Source: Sphingomonadales bacterium
GTDB taxonomy: Bacteria; Pseudomonadota; Alphaproteobacteria; Sphingomonadales; Sphingomonadaceae
Assembly: GCA_028868335.1 (NCBI GenBank)
Contig: JAGWUU010000003.1
Location: 1-38,571, forward strand
DNA length: 38,571 nt
Direction: 5' to 3'
The translations under genes and the position numbers were made by a program. Each line of letters starts with the position of its first letter. Within the stretch, counting starts at the first letter, position 1. Below the pieces are notes generated by a model that saw only the letters and a program-made list of their open reading frames with translations, ran no database searches and was not told the origin of the DNA. Below are positions 1 through 4,317 of this stretch, one piece after another.

Positions 1-143
1 GCCGCTGAGGTAGAGCGAGCCGCCGATCGTCGCCGGCAAGGTGACTCCGGCGAGATCGCAGCCGCTGAGGTAGAGCGAGCCGCCGATCGTCGTCGGCAAG
101 GTGACTCCGGCGAGATCGCAGCCGCTGAGGTAGAGCGAGCCGC
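1..143. repeat. Tandem 60-bp coding repeats
   Basis: Positions 1-60 and 61-120 are identical except for one base (c/t at 33 and 93). Positions 121-143 repeat the first 23 bases of the unit. On the minus strand each unit encodes one 20-residue repeat. The array continues past the left edge, so the copy number is unknown. Confidence 0.95.
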
Positions 144-237
144 TGACATGATATTCGCCTTGGATCGTTTTCGCCCTGATCAAGCGATAGGCGCGGTTAG
201 CGGTATATGTCGGAATCTTGGTTATTGTGTTTGTCAC
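1..237 (-). CDS. Solenoid-type repeat protein, 3' end beyond window
   Basis: A GTG start at 237-235 is preceded by GGAG seven bases upstream, and the frame stays open to the left edge (79 codons, incomplete). A lead of about 32 residues (VTNTITKIPTYTANRAYRLI) is followed by a 20-residue repeat. One unit reads CDLAGVTLPTTIGGSLYLSG. The spacing of Leu, Ile and Tyr and the GGSLYLSG step resemble leucine-rich or pentapeptide-like beta solenoids. The GTG overlaps by one base the stop of the small ORF upstream, so it may be coupled to the 1171 operon, although a hairpin lies just before it. No enzymatic motif is visible. A surface-binding or structural role is possible, but I cannot assign a function. 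Confidence 0.7.
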   Translation of the reverse strand, partial: MTNTITKIPTYTANRAYRLIRAKTIQGEYHVSGSLYLSGCDLAGVTLPTTIGGSLYLSGCDLAGVTLPATIGGSLYLSG

Positions 238-365
238 TACCTGACTCCATCAAAATGCGGGCGGCTTCCGGGTCGCAAGGGGGTTGAAGCCGCCCGCAAG
301 GTTGCCGCTTCGGAGGCGGCGTCATGGACGCTCATGGCGACCAATTCGGATTGGTTTGGGCTCAC
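237..365 (-). CDS. Possible 42-aa small protein
   Basis: The GTG at 365-363 overlaps the TGA of the 37-aa gene (GTGA), and the TAG stop overlaps the next GTG by one base. The product (VSPNQSELVAMSVHDAASEA...) has no TM segment or known motif. The ORF contains the 257-297 hairpin, which constrains its sequence and could itself create the open frame. It is supported only by its fit in the overlapping gene chain, so it may be spurious. Confidence 0.35.
   Translation of the reverse strand: MSPNQSELVAMSVHDAASEAATLRAASTPLRPGSRPHFDGVR
257..297 (-). terminator. Strong hairpin, possible intrinsic terminator
   Basis: Arms 257-268 and 286-297 are perfect 12-bp complements (GCGGGCGGCTTC / GAAGCCGCCCGC) around a 17-nt loop. 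Read on the minus strand, the stem is followed by ATTTTG, a short U-tract. It sits inside the 42-codon ORF and about 20 bp before the repeat-protein start. It could end or attenuate transcription before the repeat gene. The four-T tail is weak, so it may act only as an attenuator. Confidence 0.45.
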
Positions 366-475
366 GGCAGCACCGCAGCGATCATCACGAACACCGCCAG
401 CCCGAGTGGCACGCACACCGCCATGCCGACCAGTTCGGCGCGGGGCATGGTGCGCAGGGTTTCGCGCAGGGTCAC
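362..475 (-). CDS. 37-aa single-pass membrane microprotein
   Basis: The GTG at 475-473 overlaps the upstream TGA as GTGA. The peptide has a basic N-terminus (TLRETLRTMPRAELVGM) followed by one hydrophobic segment over residues 17-36 (MAVCVPLGLAVFVMIAAVLP), which predicts one TM helix with the N-terminus in the cytoplasm. It may regulate a membrane partner or act as a small holin-like or exclusion peptide. No family is recognised. The hydrophobic pattern and tight coupling to the 93-aa gene support it as real. Confidence 0.6.
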   Translation of the reverse strand: MTLRETLRTMPRAELVGMAVCVPLGLAVFVMIAAVLP

Positions 476-753
476 AGCACGTCTCCCAGCTTGCGGGCGA
501 GCGCACGGCCAACCCCATGTTCGGTAAAAAGGTGATCCAGCAGGGCCGCGCGGGCCTCGTATGCCGCTTCGTCGGCGCGGCAGTATTGCGCATCGCTGAT
601 CGCGTCGCCCATGCCTTGCAGCGCGAGCAGGTTGTCGCTTGCCGCTGCAGCCCGTTCGATCATGGCGCGCAGGCTGGGCTTGCCCCACGCCTTCGCCGCG
701 ATCTCCTTCGCGGCGTAGGCGTCGAGCCGGGCGCGTTGGGCGGTGCGGCTCAC
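472..753 (-). CDS. Hypothetical 93-aa protein
   Basis: I chose GTG 753-751 because GGAG lies eight bases upstream and the codon overlaps the previous stop (GTGA). Longer in-frame extensions upstream run through two other coding frames. The product is alanine-rich and predicted largely helical (VSRTAQRARLDAYAAKEIAA..., ending ARKLGDVL), with no TM segment or catalytic motif. It belongs to the operator-controlled leftward operon starting at 1171. Function unknown. Confidence 0.65.
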   Translation of the reverse strand: MSRTAQRARLDAYAAKEIAAKAWGKPSLRAMIERAAAASDNLLALQGMGDAISDAQYCRADEAAYEARAALLDHLFTEHGVGRALARKLGDVL

Positions 754-821
754 AGCCCCCACTCCGATGCGCTGATGCCCTTGAACAACCGGGCGATGAT
801 CCAGTCGATGAGGCGGGTCAT
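750..821 (-). CDS. 23-aa amphipathic microprotein
   Basis: ATG 821-819 overlaps the TGA of the 117-aa gene (ATGA), and its own TGA overlaps the next GTG (GTGA). The peptide starts MTRLIDWIIARLFKGISASE and ends with WGL. Hydrophobic and charged residues alternate as in a short membrane-associated helix. It fills the only gap between two genes and is coupled at both ends, which argues for real translation despite its size. Function unknown. Confidence 0.5.
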   Translation of the reverse strand: MTRLIDWIIARLFKGISASEWGL

Positions 822-1171
822 GCCGCCACCTGCACCGCCAGAGCCGCGTCAATCTCCAGCGCCAGCGCAGTGCGGCGCGCGGCGCGATCGGGATGCGCCC
901 AGTCGAGCCCATCGGGATCGCCGAACAGCGCGGCCAGAACCTCGTTGGCGCTGGTTTCGAGAAGTTCGCGGGCCGTGTCCGCGTCCCATCCCGCGCGGTT
1001 CATCGCTTCCCATGCGAGGGTGAAGCGGGTGCGCAGGGCATCGGCGTCGGCGCCGCGATAACCCGCGTTGGTCAGGAGCGGATTGCCGCTGGTGTTGCGG
1101 GCCAGTTCAGGCGGGGCAGCGCGAAGGCGCTTCAGGATCGCGAGGGCGGCAGGGGTGAGATACCAGGGCAT
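818..1171 (-). CDS. Hypothetical 117-aa protein, first gene of leftward operon
   Basis: ATG 1171-1169 has CGGAG about ten bases upstream. The protein starts MPWYLTPAALAILKRLRAAP and is mostly helical. It carries a conserved-looking segment with Trp and Asp (WEAMNRAGWDADTARELLET) and ends in VQVAA. No family is recognised. Directly upstream at 1200-1246 lie copies of the repressor operator, so this gene and the overlapping ones after it are probably silent in the lysogen and expressed on induction. Confidence 0.75.
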   Translation of the reverse strand: MPWYLTPAALAILKRLRAAPPELARNTSGNPLLTNAGYRGADADALRTRFTLAWEAMNRAGWDADTARELLETSANEVLAALFGDPDGLDWAHPDRAARRTALALEIDAALAVQVAA

Positions 1172-1199
1172 TGACCATCTCCGTTGTTGGAGATGAAAT

Positions 1200-1246
1200 T
1201 AGCATCATTGCTACATGATGCAAGCCCTAAATTAGCATTGTTGCAA
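1200..1246 (-). promoter_or_regulatory. Repressor operators in front of leftward operon
   Basis: TAGCATCATTGCTA at 1200-1213 is identical to a site between the repressor and Cro-like genes (2474-2487). A related site, TAGCATTGTTGCAA, is at 1233-1246. Both have the form TAGCA-N4-TGCnA with dyad symmetry. They lie between the end of the lipoprotein gene and the start at 1171, where the leftward promoter must be. A 12-bp palindrome GATTGGCCAATC at 1254-1265 is also present; its meaning is unclear. I could not fix -10 and -35 boxes. Confidence 0.7.
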
Positions 1247-1269
1247 AATCAGCGATTGGCCAATCTAAG

Positions 1270-1734
1270 CTAGATGTTGTCGAGTGGCCGATCGTGAGAG
1301 ACAATCTTGATACCGCTGCAGCGATGAACGACCACATACCCTTGGAAACTGGCACCGCGACAATGCAGTTCGAGATCATCATGTGGCACGAGTCCGACCG
1401 CCATTGCTCGATCCACAATCTCGGCAGCGACAGGAATTGAGGTTCCACCTGTGTTCAGGTTGATCCTGGGCAGGTCATCTGAGCCCGACCGTGCATCTTC
1501 TACGCTTGTGACCCATCCCTTCAGGACAATGGAAGCGTCACCATATCGTTGATTGGCGTCAACAGAATTGGAACCAAACTGTTCATCAAGCTCAACCGCG
1601 CTGACGGAAATTGCTGACGAAGCGTCGAAGGATTGCGCAATTGACTGACGTTCATTTGCATCGGATCGGGGCTCTGCGTGGCAGCCGCTAGTCGCAATGA
1701 TCACAGCGATAGAGGCGCCGAAGCCGATCTTCAC
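1270..1734 (-). CDS. Lipoprotein with tRNA_anti-like (OB-fold) domain, coupled to repressor
   Basis: GTG 1734-1732 overlaps the repressor stop (ATGTGA) with GGGAGAAGG just upstream, so the two genes share a transcript. The 154-aa product has a signal peptide (MKIGFGASIAVIIATSGC) with candidate lipid-modified Cys18. Residues about 45-150 (YGDASIVLKGWVTSVED, then HCRGASFQGYVVVHRC) match the pattern of the tRNA_anti-like OB-fold family of small secreted proteins. Base composition is less GC-rich than the structural genes. Being made with the repressor, it is probably expressed in the lysogen. Lysogenic conversion or superinfection exclusion is the likely role, by inference only. Confidence 0.7.
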   Translation of the reverse strand: MKIGFGASIAVIIATSGCHAEPRSDANERQSIAQSFDASSAISVSAVELDEQFGSNSVDANQRYGDASIVLKGWVTSVEDARSGSDDLPRINLNTGGTSIPVAAEIVDRAMAVGLVPHDDLELHCRGASFQGYVVVHRCSGIKIVSHDRPLDNI

Positions 1735-2414
1735 ATCCTTCTCCCGACCCAGATCAATTTTCCGATGACGTGAATGTCCTCAATATCGGCCATCTGCGGC
1801 GGAACCTCCTTGTTGTCCGAGATTATCATGAATCTGTCAGAGCCGCCGTCTCGCACGCGCCGGAGCCGCTTGATCATACCGCCGCCGGCATAGGTGAACG
1901 CCCAGATTTGATCGGAGAGCGACGGATTGCGATCTGCGGTGTCGACCATCAGGAGGTCGGAGCGCAGCAATGTAGGCTCCATGCTGTCTCCATGCCCGGA
2001 CATCACCACGAGCTTCTCAGTCGTCGCCTTTGTGATCGCCCTGATAAAGCCGAGATTGAACGGGATCAGGCTGGTCGCTGGATGGTCCTCAACGACCATA
2101 CCGTCGCCCATCGCAAGTCGAATATCGACTTCGCGGACATAGACCAACTCGTCGGGCACCTCGTTTGGATCGGCGTGCTGACCCAGCATTCCAACCTGGT
2201 CCGGTGCCTCGGTTCGCCAACCCGGAAAATCAGGCCAACGCCGCTTCAGCTTTTCGAGCGTCGGTTGGCTAAGTCGCGTGGTCGCCGTGCCCTTGTAGGG
2301 CCGCAGGATTGTGGTGGCAGCGACGTCCACCTCTTTCGCAACCGCGCTCGGAGCGAGGCGCGCAAACCGGCAAAGCGCTTGGATTAATTCGGTATCAGAA
2401 GCGAGGCCATCCAT
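1731..2414 (-). CDS. Phage repressor, HTH plus S24 (LexA/CI-like) domain
   Basis: This 227-aa protein starts at ATG 2414-2412. An upstream in-frame extension exists but runs antisense through the operators and the Cro-like gene, so I reject it. Residues 5-60 form a helix-turn-helix region (AVAKEVDVAATTILRPYKG). Residues 95-227 form the S24 fold with the catalytic pair Ser144 (GHGDSMEPTL) and Lys182 (GGMIKRLRR). The C-terminus VIGKLIWVGRRM is typical of the family. No clear Ala-Gly cleavage site is seen, so RecA-driven self-cleavage is uncertain. It very probably binds the TAGCA-N4-TGCTA sites at 2426-2487 and 1200-1246. The lipoprotein gene is translationally coupled behind it. Confidence 0.9.
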   Translation of the reverse strand: MDGLASDTELIQALCRFARLAPSAVAKEVDVAATTILRPYKGTATTRLSQPTLEKLKRRWPDFPGWRTEAPDQVGMLGQHADPNEVPDELVYVREVDIRLAMGDGMVVEDHPATSLIPFNLGFIRAITKATTEKLVVMSGHGDSMEPTLLRSDLLMVDTADRNPSLSDQIWAFTYAGGGMIKRLRRVRDGGSDRFMIISDNKEVPPQMADIEDIHVIGKLIWVGRRM

Positions 2415-2425
2415 CGCTCGCTGAC

Positions 2426-2499
2426 TAGCAGGAATGCTAATCCCCAGCACTTTGCAAGATTGCTGTTGCAAAGTAGCATCATTGCTAATATCGTTAGCA
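2426..2499. promoter_or_regulatory. Three-operator switch between repressor and Cro-like gene
   Basis: Three 14-bp dyads share the form nnGCA-N4-TGCnn: TAGCAGGAATGCTA (2426-2439), TTGCAAGATTGCTG (2452-2465) and TAGCATCATTGCTA (2474-2487). A half site TAGCA follows at 2495-2499. Centres are 26 and 22 bp apart. TAATAT at 2486-2491 is a good rightward -10 box and overlaps the third operator, so binding there would block the rightward promoter. The -35 region is weak (CTGTTG at 2463-2468). The layout parallels the lambda right operator. Confidence 0.8.
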
Positions 2500-2501
2500 T
2501 T

Positions 2502-2735
2502 ATGGACCAGCAGGAAATCATCGCGAGCCTTGAAAGCCGTGCCCGCACCGCCGGATTGGCTATGTCGGAAGTGTGCCGACGCGCCAACATTCATCCGACG
2601 ACGTTTTCACGCTGGAAGCAGAGCGAGAAAAATCCCGACCCGATCGGTGCAACGATCAAGAGTTTGTCGGCTCTCGATGATGTTCTGAAGCAAACCGAGG
2701 CCGCCTCGCCCGACGCCACCCCGGAGGCAGCATGA
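2502..2735 (+). CDS. Cro-like small HTH regulator
   Basis: The gene is divergent from the repressor. I chose ATG 2502 (77 aa); the longer frame from 2460 would translate through the operators. Residues 16-45 form a helix-turn-helix (AGLAMSEVCRRANIHPTTFS, then RWKQ). No ribosome binding site precedes the ATG. It lies 10 bp after the TAATAT box, so the transcript may be leaderless. The product probably competes for the same operators and starts the lytic programme. Its stop overlaps the next gene (ATGA). Confidence 0.85.
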   Translation: MDQQEIIASLESRARTAGLAMSEVCRRANIHPTTFSRWKQSEKNPDPIGATIKSLSALDDVLKQTEAASPDATPEAA

Positions 2736-2869
2736 CGCTGCGCCGCGCCTTCACCGCGCTCTACCTCGCTGCGGTGGCCTCCAGTCTCGTGTTGCTGGCC
2801 CTGTTGGCCCGCGCGGGCGTCTGGACAGTGATCGCCAACGCGGCCTGCTCCCAAGTGCGGGGGAACTAA
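2732..2869 (+). CDS. 45-aa single-pass membrane protein
   Basis: ATG overlaps the Cro-like stop as ATGA. After a basic start (MTLRRAFTALYLAAVASSLV) comes a hydrophobic run to about residue 28, giving one TM helix, with a short polar tail ending QVRGN. No family is recognised. It is the second gene of the rightward early transcript, so it would be expressed soon after induction or infection. Confidence 0.6.
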   Translation: MTLRRAFTALYLAAVASSLVLLALLARAGVWTVIANAACSQVRGN

Positions 2870-2921
2870 CGTGGCCTCCAATCGCCCTCCGCTGATCGAA
2901 TGGCCCCCATCGCTCGGTGAT

Positions 2922-3215
2922 CTATTCGTGGCGTTCGTCGTCGGTCCGTACACGGCGACGGTTGTAGCTCTGCACGGCGGAGAAGTAGGCGGCGGGAACG
3001 AACAGCGCGACCGCGCACACGCCTGCCGCGAACAGCGGCACGCTGTTGGGGTAGGCCATGCCGATGAGCAATGTCGCGCCCGGCAGAATGAGCAGCTCGG
3101 CGAGAGCGCGGACGACCTCGGTAACGCCCCCCCATTCAAGGCTGAATGCCCGCGCAATCTTCGGGCTGACCGTCGCCACCGCGATGATGATGGCGGCAAT
3201 TTCGCTGATTCCCAT
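2922..3215 (-). CDS. Multi-pass membrane protein, minus strand in early region
   Basis: ATG 3215-3213 is preceded by AGAGGAAG. The 97-aa product has hydrophobic segments around residues 5-17, 39-53 and 59-76 (e.g. GVCAVALFVPAAYFSAV) and a basic, charged C-terminus (RRRVRTDDERHE). G/C is strongly favoured at third codon positions in this frame. The opposite plus frame gives a His/Arg/Gln-rich translation typical of antisense. It lies against the direction of its neighbours, so it may be an independently expressed accessory gene (moron) active in the prophage. Exclusion protein or holin-like are possible readings; no family recognised. Confidence 0.65.
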   Translation of the reverse strand: MGISEIAAIIIAVATVSPKIARAFSLEWGGVTEVVRALAELLILPGATLLIGMAYPNSVPLFAAGVCAVALFVPAAYFSAVQSYNRRRVRTDDERHE

Positions 3216-3295
3216 CCTGCTTCCTCTGCCGGTCTTGACAACCGCAGAGTGGCCAAAGCCGGGCGGGAGTCAATCCTGCCCGGTGGAGGCGTCGC
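3216..3295. promoter_or_regulatory. Divergent intergenic region
   Basis: This 80-bp gap separates the leftward membrane gene from the rightward microprotein run. TTGACA at 3235-3240 matches a rightward -35 box, but no good -10 follows at 16-18 bp. TTGACT on the minus strand (3272-3267) is a candidate leftward -35, also without a clear -10. TGGAGG lies six bases before ATG 3296. It may supply a second start for early transcription; evidence is weak. Confidence 0.3.
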
Positions 3296-3376
3296 ATGAC
3301 GCCCGCCGCCGTGCCGATCGTCGTCCTGATCCTGTTTTTCGGCTTCTGCGCCGCGAAGATCGTGCGGGGGCGATAG
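3296..3376 (+). CDS. 26-aa membrane microprotein
   Basis: ATG 3296 follows TGGAGG at six bases. The peptide starts MTPAAVPIVVLILFFGFCAA and ends KIVRGR: a single hydrophobic helix with a basic tail, so a small inner-membrane peptide is predicted. Its TAG directly abuts the next ATG (TAGATG). No family recognised. Confidence 0.55.
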   Translation: MTPAAVPIVVLILFFGFCAAKIVRGR

Positions 3377-3499
3377 ATGCTGACCCGCCTGCACCGCCTC
3401 GTCGCGTTCTACGCCGCGCGCGCGACCTATCGCCGCATGGGAGCGCGCCACTGGTTCACGGGGCTGTGCCTCAATTCCAACGACAATGGGATCGCCTAG
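3377..3499 (+). CDS. 40-aa basic small protein
   Basis: ATG directly follows the previous stop, and its own TAG directly abuts the next ATG. The peptide starts MLTRLHRLVAFYAARATYRR and continues MGARHWFTGLCLN, ending in NDNGIA. It is strongly basic and aromatic, suggesting a membrane-surface or nucleic-acid-binding helix. No family recognised. Confidence 0.5.
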   Translation: MLTRLHRLVAFYAARATYRRMGARHWFTGLCLNSNDNGIA

Positions 3500-3604
3500 A
3501 TGCTCAAGATAGCCCTCATCGGCATCCTTTTGCCCATTGTCACGGTCTTCGTCGTCACCGCCGCGCTCTACGTTCTCGCGCGGCGCGAGGGGCGCGGTCA
3601 ATGA
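3500..3604 (+). CDS. 34-aa membrane microprotein
   Basis: ATG abuts the previous stop (TAGATG), and the stop overlaps the next ATG (ATGA). The peptide begins MLKIALIGILLPIVTVFVVT, continues AALYVLARR and ends in EGRGQ. It is one clear TM helix with a positive C-terminal flank. No family recognised. It is the third of three adjacent tiny genes, two of which are membrane peptides. Confidence 0.55.
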   Translation: MLKIALIGILLPIVTVFVVTAALYVLARREGRGQ

Positions 3605-3744
3605 GCGCCTCCATGCCCTGCCCTCGCCCCGGTGGGTCGCTGGCCCGGCACTCGCGCAACGCGGGGCCGGGCCTTGGTACTCGCTCGTCCGCCGTTGGAT
3701 CGGCGGGTTCTCCTAGCCTCCATGCACAGGGGTTTAGCGCATGA
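3601..3744 (+). CDS. Possible 47-aa protein
   Basis: The ORF starts with ATGA overlapping the previous gene and ends with ATGA overlapping the HTH gene. The product is rich in Ser, Gly, Arg and Pro (MSASMPCPRPGGSLARHSRN...) with low complexity and no hydrophobic core. Perfect coupling at both ends supports it, but the composition resembles a chance GC-rich frame. If not translated, this is a 140-bp leader for the HTH gene. Confidence 0.35.
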   Translation: MSASMPCPRPGGSLARHSRNAGPGLGTRSSAVGSAGSPSLHAQGFSA

Positions 3745-4085
3745 CGAACGGGCATGTCCTCGGCTTTTTGGCAGCTCCGGACCGGGAAACTTCCCTACGT
3801 GCCATCGCGCTCGCGCTGCTCAAGGTGCGCGCTCTCGATGGGATGAACTGCGAAAAAATAGCACAAACGCTGGCTTGCAGCGCCGACACGGTGCGCGCGG
3901 CGAGCAATGAGGAAACGCTGCTGTCGTTCGATACGGCCCAGCGGCTCGAATACTTCTTCCCCGAGCAATGCGGGACGATTCGCGAACTGCGCGATCATCT
4001 CGAATCTCAGATGAGCGCCGCAGACCATCGTGCGGCGATCGAGTTTCATGCGGCGGCCTTGGCCAAGATCGCGGAGGCAGCATGA
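3741..4085 (+). CDS. Helix-turn-helix protein, 114 aa
   Basis: ATG overlaps the preceding TGA. Residues 17-60 look like a Cro/C1-type helix-turn-helix (LLKVRALDGMNCEKIAQTLA, then CSADTVRAASNEETLLSFDT). Residues 62-110 are helical and Glu/Ala-rich, with FFPEQCGTIRELRDHLE and a C-terminus HAAALAKIAEAA. It resembles early phage regulators that bind DNA through a lone HTH; its target is unknown. It is followed by two tiny genes and then the helicase, all overlapping, so it probably belongs to the replication operon. Confidence 0.7.
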   Translation: MTNGHVLGFLAAPDRETSLRAIALALLKVRALDGMNCEKIAQTLACSADTVRAASNEETLLSFDTAQRLEYFFPEQCGTIRELRDHLESQMSAADHRAAIEFHAAALAKIAEAA

Positions 4086-4162
4086 CGCGCAGCATCCTCA
4101 ACGCCGCCCCGATCAGCCTCGCGCTGTGGGCGATCATCGGCAAGCTGGCGGGGGCGTGGTGA
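4082..4162 (+). CDS. 26-aa membrane microprotein
   Basis: ATG overlaps the HTH gene stop (ATGA), and its TGA shares one base with the next ATG (TGATG). The peptide starts MTRSILNAAPISLALWAIIG and ends KLAGAW: a short hydrophobic segment with few charges. No family recognised. Kept because of its tight coupling on both sides. Confidence 0.45.
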   Translation: MTRSILNAAPISLALWAIIGKLAGAW

Positions 4163-4317
4163 TGGTGGCGGCACAAGTCCAGCGCGACCGCACACTCTAC
4201 TCGCAGGTCTATCACCTGCCGTCCCAGCTTGCCCGCGCCCGCGCGAGGGTACGCCAGCTTGAAGCGCAGGCGCGGCGGCTGGGGATGACGGAACTTCTGG
4301 AGCGCGGCCCCGCATGA
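4162..4317 (+). CDS. 51-aa basic coiled-coil protein
   Basis: Start by TGATG overlap, stop by ATGA overlap with the helicase. The peptide runs MVAAQVQRDRTLYSQVYHLP and then an Arg/Leu/Gln-rich helix (QLARARARVRQLEAQARRLG) with heptad-like Leu spacing. A helicase partner or small DNA-binding helix is conceivable because of the coupling, but no family is recognised. Confidence 0.55.
   Translation: MVAAQVQRDRTLYSQVYHLPSQLARARARVRQLEAQARRLGMTELLERGPA

Noticed and set aside
1..143. CRISPR array
   Set aside because: Units are contiguous 60-mers with no unique spacers and encode protein in frame.
2871..3299. 142-codon plus ORF between small membrane genes
   Set aside because: Although coupled on paper, its His/Arg/Gln/Gly-rich translation and codon bias point to a shadow of the minus membrane gene. 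Kept only as a finding.
2591..3601. Long minus-strand ORF of 336 codons
   Set aside because: It runs antisense through the Cro-like and microprotein genes and in another frame through the minus membrane gene. Its translation is low-complexity Arg/Ser/Ala, typical of a GC-rich shadow.
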